A stretch of DNA of 64,000 nucleotides from Chamaecrista fasciculata (GCA_003254925.1 QANZ01015704.1:45714-109713), one strand, 5' to 3'; shown: positions 46,444 to 60,024, counted from the first letter of the stretch. Notes: generated from the letters alone by a model not told the origin. Made by a program: numbers and translations.

Positions 46444-48070
46444 ATATATATATATATTTACAAATAAAAACAACTAATTATTAGAATTATAAATAAAATT
46501 CTTCAAAAACAAGAAGAATACTGAATAGCTGATATAATTCAGCCAAATCTTAGGAAAGATTAATGCAATCTGCTTAATGATCTTATCTCTTTTTTTTTGT
46601 CCTAACATGCAAAATAATCGTGGGAGAAAATATTTATTTATATATGTATATAGAACTTCATGATCAGAATATAGATATTAGTATTATATGGTAATAATAT
46701 TAATCGTCGTCACATGCCAAAAGAAAATTCAAATAGTGAAGTGAGCTATGTGTGTGATCATGCATTTCATATGAAAGATAGCCTTTCATTAATTATCATA
46801 TTGATATATGAAGGAGTGAGTCTATTAAGGCCAACAAGCAAAACAAAATGAGTGTGACTTGTCGAGAATTTCTTGGGCCAAGCTATATAGTTTAGCTATA
46901 GTATAATAAATTAATTATTAATATATGCATTTTTTTTATTAAAATATTTTTCTTGATCACGAATAATTGGAGGAAATTATTATTGAGATTTGAGGATAGC
47001 AATTTTAAATACTAATTAATATTTTATATATTTTATATATATTAAAATATATTTTAGCAGTTGGTTTGGGTATCAATTTTTGGGTGATATGAAAAGATAG
47101 AAGGAGACAAACCCAACGAAGGAAAACGTCATGCATGGTGTCAATTTGATCATTCTGAAATAATGAAAGATAAAGATTATAAAATGATTTTCTTATTAAA
47201 TAATATAATTTTAGTCAACTTGAACATTTATTAAAGATATTAATTGAAATTTAATATTGATGTAGCTCTAAATTTTATTGATATTTTGAAAAAATAACGT
47301 GAAAAAAATTAGATTTATTTTTAACTCTCAATTAATATCTTATTAAATAAAAAAGGCAAAACACCCTTTCGTGCCCCTAACATTTGCGGTGTTTTTCACC
47401 CCTAACTTTTCATTTGTGTCAGTTGTACCCCCAATGTGAAACGTTAGTTTCAATTATGCCCCCAATTTCAATCATCTACAAAAAAAAAACACCATTTCGC
47501 ACGATTTGAGCTCGATTTTGATTAGATTTCATATGGGTTTTAATTTTTGGACATCTCAAACTTGATTCATTAGATCAATTTTAAAGATTAAGCTCAAAAT
47601 AGCCCCAAATCCGAAGAAAATCGGACCCGATGAACCCCAAAAGGGACCAAAACGAAATGNTAAAATGTAAAATATTTGAAATAAAATTGACAAAAAAAAA
47701 ATATTAAAGACAAAATTAAAAATTGATCTAAAATTTGAAGACTAAAAGAATATTACTTTTGCTATTTTATGAAGAAAACAGAGTTGAAATCAAAAGCCAA
47801 TTCGCAGAATACGACAACATATTATTGTCGAAGAAATGTCGAAGAAACTTCTGCGAATTGGCTTTTGATTTCAACTTGGCTTTTGATTTCTACTTATATA
47901 CGACAACATATATATAGCTTTGTGTGCATGCGTGTATGTTTTTGTTCTCACAGGTACTAGTGTTCGTGTTAAGAGGTGATCATGAGTAGAGGGTATAAAA
48001 TGAGTAGGGTATAAATAAAGTATTATGATATCTAGATCTATATCTAAATGTGAACGAGTATTAAAATTAA
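46444..48070. other. Gene-free DNA with fragments homologous to the laccase C upstream region
   Basis: 47351-47480 is a one-armed 'gcccctaa' repeat. 47790-47940 has a small inverted repeat (aagccaattcgcaga / tctgcgaattggctt) and the block atagctttgtgtgcatgcgt, which is also found at 56219-56240. No gene. An N lies at 47660. Confidence 0.5.
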
Positions 48071-48724
48071 GGGTAAATTACACTTTGGTACTCTGTAGTT
48101 TGATCCTATTTTAATTTGGTACCCTGTGGTTTGAAACTTGACACTTTGGTACCCTGTGGTATTCTCCATTAACACTTTGGTACCCTTTGGAGCTATTTTG
48201 TAATTTTAACCATAACAAATTTTGCAAAAATTACATATTGACCCCAAAAAATTTTCAAAAAATTACAAATAGGTCCCTGGATACATATTATATAGGGACT
48301 AAAATGAAAAATTTAAAATTTTTTTGGGGTCAATATGTAATTTTTGTAAAATTTATTATGGTTAAAATTACAAAATAGCTCCAAAGGGTACCAAAGTGTT
48401 AATGGAGAATACCACAGGGTACCAAAGTGTCAAGTTTCAAACCACAGGGTACCAAAGTGAAATAGGGTCAAACCACAGGGTACCAAAGTGTAATTTACCC
48501 TAAAATTTATATTAATTAGCGACTAAAATGAAAAGTTTAAAAAAATTTTGGGGTCAGTATGTAATTTTTGCAAAATTTGTTATAGTTAAAATTACAAAAT
48601 AGCTCCAAAGGGTACCAAAGTGTTAATGGAGAATACCACAGGGTACCAAAGTGTCAAGTTTCAAACCACAGGGTACCAAAGTGAAATAGGGTCAAACCAC
48701 AGGGTACCAAAGTGTAATTTACCC
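48071..48724. mobile_element. Composite 'gggtaaattac' element (one and a half copies)
   Basis: A full 430-bp element (48071-48500) is followed directly by the right half of another (to 48724). Exact 9-bp taaaattaa flanks the whole array (48062-48070, 48725-48733), while the copy between the units has changed (taaaattta). The sequence was probably inserted once and extended later. Confidence 0.85.
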
Positions 48725-48733
48725 TAAAATTAA

Positions 48734-51605
48734 TTCAAATATCCATGAGTAGTCTAATCTCTATATCCGAATCCAAACCCAATTAATTTTTTAAAATAAA
48801 TTTTTTTGTTGATATAAAACTTATATATACCAAATTTTTATATTTATGATTAATAAAAATAAAAAATTAAATTATAAATATGAATGAATTAATAAAATAT
48901 TTTAATATTTATAAAAAAGTTAATATTTTTTTAATAAAAAATATTAAAGTATTATATTTTTTATATGAAAAATATATTCATTTAGTAATGGGTATATGAG
49001 TAGAGTACGTATAGAGTATCACCATACTCGAACCCAGACCCATTAAAATTGGGTTTGAGTCCAAACTCATATTCGAATAAATTTCAGAGTCGATGGATCG
49101 ACTTAATACATTAAGTAAAAGAAAAAATAGAATAGACGCGTAATCGTCGAATTAATGTCAGTATGTAGCTTCAAAGAAAAAGTCAACAGTTTATTTTATT
49201 TTATGCTCCTTTAAGAAAGATATAGGGCCTATTTTCTTTTTGGAGAAAAATATAGGGCCTATTTTTTTTTTGGATTAAAATATAGGGCCTATTTGAGATG
49301 GAGGTGATTTCAATTTAAGTGATTTTAGAGGGTTGAGTTCTTTTTTTGGTAGGGTAACGAGGCCTAAAGGCCAGACAATAGGAAAAACATAACAAAACAA
49401 AACGGTCAAAGTATAAATTTGATATTATATCTTTTGTTGAGTTTATAATTTAGTCATATATCTTTTTTTTGCACTTTTGGTCATATATCTTTGTAAAATG
49501 TCTCAATTTGGTACCATATTTTTTGGTCAAGTTGTAAAATTGTTCCCATATCTTTGTAGAAAGATCAACCTTTACTTAATCCTTTTGTAAAAATATGAAA
49601 CCACTTCTGCACCTAACCCAAAGATATAGATCCAATTCTGCAAATTGACCCAAAGATATGAGACCAAATCTGAACCAAAAAAGATATGAGACTAATAAAT
49701 TGGATACTGACCCAAAGATATGGGATCAAAATTGCAACAAAAAATGATACAAAACCAAATTGAGAACTTAACAAAAGATATAAGACCAAATTTATACTTT
49801 AACCAAACAAAACTCAAAAACCCCGAGGCACAAAGGCCCCAGTTACATCATCATGCAAAATCAAGCCCACACAATTAGAAGGCCTTTGGCAACAGACCCA
49901 ATAAGCATCCATCCTCAATCCCAATCCAGCAAGACAGATTACCTTCTCTATGCACATGGCAAACCCTAATTAGTTTTTTTTGGACTAAATAAGTAATATA
50001 TATATATATATATATATTATCTTTTAAGGATTAAAATGTATACTGTTTTAATCTTTCAGGAATTAAATTATACATTTCAATTTTTCAGAGATCAAGTTAT
50101 TAGCTCAGCGATCCTTCGAAGTCTAAATTTTTAGTTTGTCCTTTTACTTATTAGCTCTGTCAGATACTGAATATCGGATAGGGTACAGATAGTGAAAATC
50201 AAATATTTTTGGATATTGGACGAATACAGATATTGCGCTTAGATATCTATATTCGTATGAAATTAATGGATAGTTAGGGTACCCGATATTCGATACCCTA
50301 TTACTTATTTAATTTTTCTATTTTACATAAAATTATTTAAATTTTATTAATTATATAAATATTTTATATAATTATTTTTTAATTATTTTATATTTAATTT
50401 TATTTGATACCATAACTTCACACATATTTGCCACGTCATCATCCAATTCAGTATGTTAGATCATTTTTAATGGCAGATAATGAATGGAAATCAGCTTGAG
50501 ACCAACGGTAAGACGTTTTCAAAAGTTATGGGACTGAATTGAGACCTTTGCCAAAGTTATGAGACTAAAATTGCAACAAAAAAAGCTATGGGACCAAAAT
50601 TGAAACCTTTACCAAAGTTGTGGGGGACCAAAAGTGCACTTTAGCCTATTTATTTTACTTGATGAATATTTCATATCGGGTATATAACTAATTTATAAAA
50701 TGAGATATTAATTTGAATTAAAATTTAAAATTTATTATTTCAATGTATAATAAAATAAAAAATTGATTTTGCAATAGCTTTTATAACTTTAAAATTAAAA
50801 CTAAAATTTATTAGTTATATATAAATATATATATATATATTTAAATTTCAGCTTAATTATGGGATGGAAAATCATCATGAAATCATTGACAATCCAAATA
50901 CGAACAAATATGTCTATTCGATATAAAAGACAAATTTGCTTGGTCTGGATTTCATGATGATTTTCCATCATGGAAAATCATCATGGAAAATACAATCCAA
51001 ATACTTCCAGAAAGAAAATATGTCTATTCGATATAAAAGACAAATTTGCTTGGTTTGGACATAAATCATTGACAATCCAAATACGAACAAATTAAAATGG
51101 AAGTTTCAGGCGAAAGAAAAAAATAAACTGGAAGCTACCATTTCCTTGACTCCTGAATTTGTCAATACCAAATGACAACAAAATTAATTGGAAGAAAGAA
51201 AAAATCAAATTAAAAGTCGCCGCAAACTTTAATACTGCAAAAAAATAAAACAAAAAAAAAGAAAAGGAAAAAATCACGGGCACACACAAATATATATAAA
51301 TACTTACAAGTTACAACTTTTATATGCTTCATCAAAAAAAAAAAATAAAAGAATTTTATTCCATTGATATTTTCAATACAATTACAACATTGAACAACAA
51401 ACTTTGTCAAACGAATCATTAATTTAAGAAGGGAAAAGAGAAATCATATGTCTCTATACAGATTTTGATCACTCTTTCCCATCTCATATTAAGGAACGAA
51501 TGAATTAATGAATGACTACAATGTAACAAAAGAATACAACAATTAATATATGCAAGAAACAAATTTAATTTGTGGTGTGAAAATTATTTAACTCCATCCT
51601 TCAAA
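48734..51605. other. Gene-free DNA between laccases B and C
   Basis: 49135-49205 matches 56853-56925 (far upstream of laccase C). 49403-49805 is a 'tgcacttttggtc' type repeat. 50855-51560 matches parts of 27170-29300, downstream of laccase A. A small tandem duplication at 50860-51070 repeats gacaatccaaatacgaacaa. No gene seen. Confidence 0.5.
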
Positions 51606-54600
51606 TCAACATTTGGGATAATCTTTTGGTGGTGGCAACATCTGCTCATCAGGATTTTTACCATTTTTGGTAATAAAAGTCAAAGCCATTCCCCATGTCA
51701 CGTGACGCTCAAAATGGCAGTGCATAAACCATACACCTACATAAATACATATTCAAAAAAACCAAAATCAATATCTACTATGTAAATATATCCATTTATA
51801 AAAACCTGAAATTAGCTAAGACAATTTGTTCCTTGAAAATTTAAAATACACAATTTAATATTTAAAAGAGGGTAAATTACACTTTGGTACCCTTTGGTTT
51901 GACCATATTTCACTTTGGTACCCTGTGGTTTGAAACTTGACACTTTGGTAGCCTGTGGTATTCTCCATTAACACTTTGGTACCCTTTGGAGCTATTTTGT
52001 AAATTTAACCATAACAAATTTTGCAAAAATTACATATTGACCCCAAAAATTTTCAAAAAATTACAAATAGGTCCCTGGATACATATTATATAAGGACTAA
52101 AATGAAAAATTAGAAAAGTTTTTGGGGTCAATATGTAATTTTTGTAAAATTTATTATGGTTAAAATTACATAATAGCTCCAAAGGGTACCAAAGTGTTAA
52201 TGGAGAATACCACAGGGTACCAAAGTGTCAAGTTTCAAACCACAGGGTACCAAAGTGAAATAGGGTCAAACCACAGGGTACCAAAGTGTAATTTACCCAA
52301 AAATTAAATCGGTATATTCTTTACTCAATAAGAGATTACAACAATATATATACTATTTTAATCAATAAGAAGGAATAACAAGTAAGTATTTCAATCTTTT
52401 AAAGATAGAGTTATTATAGTTCGATAATCTTTCAAGAATCAAATTATTTAAATAAAATATGTACCTGGATTGTTTGCGGTGAACCTTATAGTGACCCAAC
52501 CATTCTTGGGCACAACGACTGTGTTTTGATAAGGAGGATCCTCAAGATTATACTTCAAAGGATCCTTATCTTTGTCAAAATTCCCAAATCCCCATCCCAC
52601 CACATAGAAACTATGTCCATGCAAATGAATAGGATGATCAGCTCCAAAAAGCAAGTTTGTCCCTTGAATTACAAGCTCCACATTAGACCCATACTCAAGA
52701 ACCCTCGCTTCTGTTGCTACTGAAGGAGTCAACAATGATGCATTCAAACCAGCCACACCCGTAAAATTAAACCACAAAGGTGGCACATCTGGAAACTTAG
52801 TCCCAAACACGCCCTTAAGATTCTCATAATAAGCCTCCAATATATTAGTAGTATTAGGCAAATGGTAGCTTATATTGTTTACACTAGACGACAAGCGATC
52901 TCCATTGGGCCCACCACACGTGGACCCATTTCCGTTATTACATGGCAATGTGTTAACAGAGACAGTGTAAAAGAGGCTCGTGCTTATGTTTAACGGCACG
53001 TGAGTAGGGTGGTTTTGATCTGCTAGGCTTCTGAATTGACTAATGAGGTTAATAGAGGCTTTTGTGTCGTTGACTTGTGGAAGAGAAGGAAATGAAGGAG
53101 AGGAGGATGATGACGTGGCAGGAATGTAGTAGTTTTTGTATTGAAAGATGGCAGTGGTGGTATTAGGGTTAAATGGTGTTAGACTAGGATTATCTGTTGT
53201 GTAAACTTTGGCTGCCATGTAGTATTGGCCTATTGGTTGATTTGCTTTTAGTAATACGCTGATGGTTTGACCAGGTCCTATGGTGAGGTGGTCAACGTTG
53301 AATGGCTTCAGGTAGCTTCCATCGGATCCCACCACTGTGAGGGTGTGATTTGCAACTCCCAAAAACATTATGTTCTCCATAACAGCGTTGATGATCCGCA
53401 GAAGGTAGGTTTTGCCATGTTGGATTTTGAATCTTGTGGTTTCTGTGATTGATTAATGTAGTCAAGTTAATTAACCAAAGAACGATTTTAGTAAATTAGT
53501 ATTGATAATATAACAGCGGAAGCATACCCTGAGCAAGGACAAGCATACCCCATCATGGGCATGGCCGCTGGCCATGCCCTTAATTACTGGGGTATGGCCG
53601 CTAGGCGATGCCCATGGTGGGGTATGCTTGTCCTTGCTCAGGGTATGCTTCCGCTGTTATATTATCAAGTATTGTATAATTTAGGTCAAAGTGCAAATTT
53701 GTTCACATATCTTAGGGTCTGTTTCCAATTTGGTCCAATATATTTTTTGTTGCAAATTTGGTCCTATATCTTTAAGTCAATTGCATAATTGGTCATATAT
53801 CCTTGGGTCAAGTGCAGAAGTTGATTCCTTTGCAAAGATATAGACCAATTCTGCAATTGACCAAAAGATATGAGACCAAATTGGGACCTTTTGCAAATAT
53901 GTGGGACCAAAAGTATAACAAAGAAAGATACAAGACCAAATTAGAAACCGAGTAAAAGATATGAAACCAAATTTACCCTTTGACCTACAATTTATATATA
54001 TGTATAAAAATAGATATAAGTTACCGTTTTTGGAGCATGGTGAAAGATCTCCAGGTTGGCCATTGATGGTGAAAGCATCAGACGGGGTAGGGTCTCCTCC
54101 ATTTGTACGGAAGTCATTGTATACTTGATCAATTTGTTCCTTCCACCACTCTCCTATATTTACATGTCACAAAAGTTAAAGTTATGAGAACAAAATTACA
54201 CTTTAATCTTAATATATATTTGTGTATATATGTATATGTATTTACCTAATATAATGGGAAATTCTCCATCTGGTTGTGGGAATGGATATGTAGTTCCTGG
54301 TTTTGGCTTAATGATAATGGCACCATGAACCGTGGCTCGATTATAATCACTATGAGCATGCCACCAAAGAGTACCTTCTTCTTCAGAAATTATGACCTTT
54401 TGGCTAAACTTATGACCAGGTTTAATGGGACACTGTGTGATATATTCAGGACCATCTGACCATGGATATCTTGGTTGATTCACTCCATGCCTGCAAAATT
54501 AATTACAACTTTTAATTAGTATTATAAATTAATTAATAAACAAATTGTGAAGGGAAAGTGTGCAAGTGTTAATTAATTACCAGTGGATGGTGATGCTGTC

Positions 54601-55248
54601 ATTGGCTTTGTTATAAACATCAACAATGATGGTTTCTCCTTTTGTAGCATACAAAATTGGCCCTGGAAATTCTCCATTCACTGTCAATATTTTCTTGGTG
54701 CTGCAAAGTCTTGTGTACGTAGCCTCTTTCACCTGCATTTAATTAATAGACACATTTAATTTCATATATTTTATTAATCACTATAACATATATATATAAT
54801 ATACATATAAGAGAAAACATTTAGTCTCTGAATTTGTACCAAGTCAATAAATCAATTTCTAAATAATTAAAATGAAGAATTCAATCCCTGAATTATTATA
54901 ATTGCCCACGATTTGGTCCCTATGTCAAATTCAGGAAGCCAAAAGATACGAATTTAGAATACATCTAGGGTACAAAAAAGTACAAAATTTATTTAAATTT
55001 AGGGACCAAATCATGGACTATTGCAATATTTCAAGGATTAAATTGTGTATTTCAATTATTTAAGAACTGATACAATGATTTAATGTAAACTCGAGGATCA
55101 AATAATATATTTTCTCGATATATAACCTAAACATAGTTTGTTTGGTTAAAAAAATAAAACAAACCTCAAAAGTATAATGCCTGAGTGATGCATGGCAAAC
55201 GAGGTGGTTGCTCAGCAACAAAACTGCTACTATCACTAAGATTTTCAT
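51606..55248 (-). CDS. Laccase C (multicopper oxidase), six exons
   Basis: Exons 55165-55248, 54581-54732, 54246-54490, 54025-54153, 52465-53442 and 51606-51736 join in frame to 572 residues. The signal peptide begins [20 protein letters not shown]. Copper motifs are complete: [29 protein letters not shown] and [12 protein letters not shown]; Phe replaces the Leu found in A and B after HCH. GT-AG junctions and phases are the same as in A and B. Predicted as a secreted phenol-oxidising laccase. Intron 1 holds a 'ggtccctgaa' repeat (54806-55117), intron 4 the 165-bp palindromic element plus a fold-back repeat, and intron 5 a young 'gggtaaattac' MITE. A TATA-like ttataaat lies 59 bp upstream. 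Confidence 0.95.
51870..52298. mobile_element. 'gggtaaattac' MITE in laccase C intron 5
   Basis: 429 bp, nearly identical to the copies at 29829-30255 and 48071-48500. The target duplication is not clear. Confidence 0.83.
53503..53667. mobile_element. 165-bp palindromic TG...CA element in laccase C intron 4
   Basis: The ends TGATAATATAACAGCGGAAG and CTTCCGCTGTTATATTATCA start a perfect inverted arm of about 50 bp. Exact 5-bp agtat copies flank it (53498-53502, 53668-53672). The GC-rich centre repeats ggcatggccgc and ggtatggccgc. Confidence 0.85.
53680..53985. repeat. 'tgcaaatttggtc' inverted repeat in laccase C intron 4
   Basis: aggtcaaagtgcaaatttgt at the left and aaatttaccctttgacct at the right. 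Its right part is shared with laccase A intron 4. Confidence 0.65.
54806..55117. repeat. 'ggtccctgaa' inverted repeat in laccase C intron 1
   Basis: gagaaaacatttagtctctg at the left and gatcaaataatatattttctc at the right, with paired inner blocks. Confidence 0.65.
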
Positions 55249-55306
55249 CGAAATGAATCCTTTGATCTCTCTCTCTCTTTCTCTGCTATATTTACTGAAT
55301 ATAATG

Positions 55307-55314
55307 TTATAAAT
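55307..55314 (-). promoter_or_regulatory. Putative TATA box of laccase C
   Basis: ttataaat, 59 bp upstream of the ATG, at the same place as in laccases A and B. Confidence 0.55.
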
Positions 55315-58300
55315 AATGGTAAATAATGGCTTCCCTTGTTTCTGATTGATGTTACTAGCTAGTAGCTATATATTATCTGAGGCTTGAAGAAAGGCTTTGA
55401 TCAAGTTGATTTATAGATATATGATTAAATATATCTCAATTCTATGATAAAATTGATGATTGTGATTTCTAAGGATTTGAGCATGCTTGTATTTATAGAT
55501 ATGGCTGGCTTAGACATTTTACAATAATATTGATTATTGACGCGTAATAAGAATATTATTCAATTTTTTATTATGTATTTGCTGGCATCATCATCCTTAC
55601 GTTTTGTCCAAGTCCTACATATATATGTATCAATTTCCTTGCTGCGACATCTTCTTCGTAATTCGAAATATATATATTCTGTTCATATTTATGGCTTTAA
55701 TTCATTTATTATGTATAGAATAATCAAATTGATGATTAATTAATTCATTGTGCATACCATAAACAGCTGTCTTATATATGAAAAAGTATTCTAAGGATTA
55801 AGATAATTAATTTCTCTGGGTTAGACTTTATCATCAATAGTTTTAACAGATTTGTGGAATAGATAAAAGGTATTAGGTAACTTAAACTCGGATATGTAAG
55901 TTAACAAGAAACATAGTCGGAAAAGTCAGAAGATGAAATTATGAAGACTTTTTGTTTATTTTGGATAGGGAAATTATGAAGACTTAGCCGCTACTTTTGC
56001 ATTTGACTTTTGAATATTATATTATTATATATGTATATATAAATATCTCATGAAATCGTGTGCTCAAAAGTTTTATGAAGAAAAAACAACGTTGAATTGA
56101 AATTAAAAGTCAATTATTATTCCGAGTATATATGTTTCTTGGACATTTATTCGTAGTTTGGACACAAAAAGCCGCATAAGAAAATTAAACTGTTCTGCCA
56201 CAACAAATATATATATATATAGCTTTGTGTGCATGCGTGTATGCTTATGTAATTGTTTTCGATCACATGCAATAAATATAAATATAACGAGCTAGCTGCA
56301 TGGCTACGAGCTAGTAGTGTGCTTGTGGTCTTTTGTTTTTTTGTTCAAATGTATTTTTCGTCCTATATCTTTTATTCAGATTTTAATTTAATCTGATAAT
56401 TTTTGTTGTTGCACTTTTTGGTCAGGTGTAGAACTGGTCTCATATGGTCCCATATTTTTCTTTTATTGTAGATTTGCTCCCATATCTTTGTAAAAAATTT
56501 TACCATTAACCCCAAAATATGAAATCTTTTGCAAAGATAAATGAGACCGATTCTGTAACCTAAACAAAAGATATGAGACCAATTCTATAACTTAATTCAA
56601 AGATATGAGATCAAAATTGTAACAAGGGACTAAATTGAGATCTAAACAAAAGATATGAGATCAAAGTGCAATGAAGAAAGTTGTACGACCAAATTGAAAC
56701 CTAAGAAAAATTTATGGGATAAAAACGGACTTTGGTCTTTGTTTATTTTGGTCTGAGTGTTTGTGTTCTTTTGAGTTTTGATTAAGCAAAAAAAAAAAAA
56801 AAANNNNAAAAAAAAAAAAAAAAAAAAAAAAAAGATAGAAGAGAGTCGAGAGACGCGTAAATCGTAATCGTGGAATTAATGTTGGTTTGGTACATCAAAG
56901 AAAAAGTCAACAGTTTCGTTTTTGGTTTTTTCTTCAAAAAAAAAAATTAATAAATTAAGTTTATTAATTATCCTAATCACGCCTTGATGTAACAAATCAA
57001 TCATATGTTATTGCCTTATTGGCCAGCCAAAACACTATATATTATATAAAATGTTGACACAGTTATTAACTAATGAAGTGGACTTAGTATATATGTTTTC
57101 TTTTTTCCCAAGTAATTTTCAAGATGTTTATACAATATGAAGTGGTGGCCGGGGTCCGGCGTCTGGATTTGAAAAATTGCTATTAATTTTCATCATTTGA
57201 TTATACAATATATTTATTTTATAATTTTTATACTTTGTATGTATACGCTATATATATATAAGAATTAAAAATAATAGTGATTAGATGTGACTTTTTTAAG
57301 TTTCTCGTAGGTATTCACCAATTGAGGGCAATTCTACTCTCTTAGGGGGGATTCAAATATGAATACATCCAGTTGTGTGAGATTAGTTCTTTCTCTTAGA
57401 CCCAATACCTATTGGTTAAGGTGTGACTTTAGATCATAGTATACTAAACCAAACAAGGATTTATGTGCATCGTAAGAGTGAAAGTAGTTTGATAAATAAT
57501 ATAAAATGTTTTTTTTTACTTCTCAGTATCTCCAAAAATATAATGGTTTTTTTATAAAAATTTTTTATAAGTTATCCCTCACAACCCGTGGCGGAATTAG
57601 AAATTTAGAATAGGGGGGCCAAATATTTTTTACAAAATAATCATATATTTGATAAAATATTTAATATTAATAATTAATATAATTATATTTATAATTATAG
57701 TAAGTTTTTAAGTATTTTTTTATTATAAATAAATATATTATTAAGTTTATTAAATATGATTAATATATATAAATAATAAAAATAATTTAAAAGATATGAT
57801 ATGTTGAGATTTAATAAATAAAATATTTTAAAAAATACATGAGATAAATTAATAAATTTAATTTAATAGAATATATAAATGAGTAATGTAGAATAGTATA
57901 TTTTATCAATTAGTCTTTATTATATTATCAAATATATTTTAAATATTTATATATGTATATATTTACTTAAAAATAATAAACTAAAGTGTTTAAATTGATT
58001 ACTTGAAAAAAATAAGAAATAGTACAAGACATTTTTTAGTTTTTTTAAATATAAATTTTTTATTTTTCAAAATAAAGAAATAAACAGCATATAATATATT
58101 TTTAATACTAGTAGTGTTTGTGTGCGTTGCACGTGATTAGATTATTTTATCTATTGTTTTTTATATTATTTCATCTATTATTTTTTTTCTGTAGCTTTGA
58201 TTACTTTTTTTTTACATATATTATGTTTGAATTTTAAATATTTAAAGATGAATTATATATATATATATATATAAAGTTCGGTTCGGTTTGCATAGTTTTT

Positions 58301-59263
58301 TGAATTAAATTGATGCAATTAGGTGGTTAAAATAGTCATTCAATTTATCCAGAAAATTTTGGATGACCAAACCAAACAAAATCGATTATAATCGGTTTGG
58401 TTGATTGGTTTTTAGTATATTTTTTAACAGAAAATTAAAATGTAAAAAATTATAATTAATTCCATACTAATTATATATATGTTGATAATTATATCACATA
58501 GGGGAGACAGTGATATAAAAAATTACATTGAATAATGTATCGTTTAACTTTCATAACAAAAATTAATTATTGCCAAACATATAAATAATATATTACTTGA
58601 ATATTATATTGAATAATATACTACATTAATACATAATCATAACTCATTCATTTTTTATAATTAAATAATATTCATAATTCATATATTATTTAATATTATT
58701 ATATCACAAAAGGGAGATAGTAAAATTAAAAATTATTGTCAAACACATATATAATATATTATTTAGTATTATAATAGAATCAGTTAGTTTGGTTGGTTCG
58801 GTTGAAAAACAATTTAAAAAATGAACCGAATCAAACCAAGTTTTTAGTCGGCTTTATTCGATTTTCTTCAATTTGAATTGGATCAGTTGAAATTGGATGA
58901 AATCGATTTTGCTCACCCTTACGATCATATATATGACAATATGATGATTTATTTCTTTATTTATCTTATTTCATGATTTAATTTTGAGCTGCGATAAATA
59001 ATTTGTTAAAACTCTTTTCTTGTTATATGAGGATGATCCTCCAATAATAGATATCTAGTAATTACTTTGGTTAGCATTTTTCAATTCTTTAGAGAAAAAT
59101 ATAGTGTAGTAAAATGAAGACAAATCCATTTCCTATTATATCCAAAATAAATTTAAGATAATCTGCAGTAACATGATTTTTTTTTCCCAAAAAAAGAAGA
59201 TTGCATAAAGTGTCTCAAAATTCTTCCAAACATTTCAATTTAGTCCTTAAAAGTATTAAAAAC
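55315..59263. other. Upstream of laccase C and gene-free AT-rich DNA
   Basis: 55315-56930 is homologous in patches to the sequence upstream of laccase B. 56340-56740 is a 'tttggtctcatatcttt' fold-back repeat. 56788-56833 is a poly-A run around an N gap (56804-56807). 58740-58920 repeats 26283-26512. No gene seen. Confidence 0.5.
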
Positions 59264-59580
59264 CCTAAAACCTAAACTCTAAACCTTAAAACTATAAACC
59301 CTAAACTCTAAAATTCTAAACCCTAAAACCCTAAACCCTAAAAAATCTAATTTGAGCAATTAGGTCCCTCACCCATTCTTATCCCATTATTCTCAATTCC
59401 CTCTCTTTTCATCATCTTCATTCATTTTACTCCAAAATCCTCAAAATAAAATTGTAATGTGTCCGAAAACTCTACCAAACATTCTAATTTATTCCTTAAA
59501 AATATTTAAAACCCTAAACCCAAAACCCCAAAACTCCAAACCCCAAACTTCAAACCCCAAATCCCTAAACTCTTAAACTT
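59264..59580. repeat. Degenerate telomere-like (AAACCCT) repeats
   Basis: Two clusters, 59264-59345 and 59508-59580, of aaaccctaaa and variants (ccctaaaacc, ccctaaactc, accccaaa), the plant telomere motif. They are separated by sequence that itself looks duplicated (ttccaaacatttcaatttag and taccaaacattctaatttat). Confidence 0.7.
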
Positions 59581-60024
59581 ATTTTTTTGTTTAATCTTCA
59601 TCTTCATCTTCATCTTCTCCGCCATAAACCATTTCTCGTTAAGAAATCATATTCCAGAGCTAACCACAACCAAGAAACAAGTAAATTTCCCATCGGATGA
59701 AAAGCAAAGCGGAAAGATGTAACATGGGGATTCCAAAGAGTTTAACCATATTAAAGTGACCAACACAAACATTAGAGACTCGAGATTTTCTTTACGCATA
59801 TCAGTCACCTGAGAGAAAGCGAAGCTCGACGAAGAGAGAGTCTTAAAGATCACTTTCGTCGAGAAATCGAAACAAGAGGTGCGGAAATGGGAATTAGGAA
59901 GTAAAACTATTAAACCCTAAACCCGAAAATTTTTTGCGATGCCTCTGTTTCACTATGACTAATACATTCATTCCCCTTCGGCTTGCTTGATTGCTTCACA
60001 TAATCACATTACATAATCACATCA

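Noticed and set aside
56788-56833. Long poly-A tract as a retroposon tail
   Set aside because: Interrupted by four N; most likely an assembly gap in a homopolymer.
59647-59853. 68-codon minus frame as a host gene exon
   Set aside because: A short segment (FKTLSSSSFAFSQ) looks protein-like, but there are no confirmed splice partners; could be a captured fragment.
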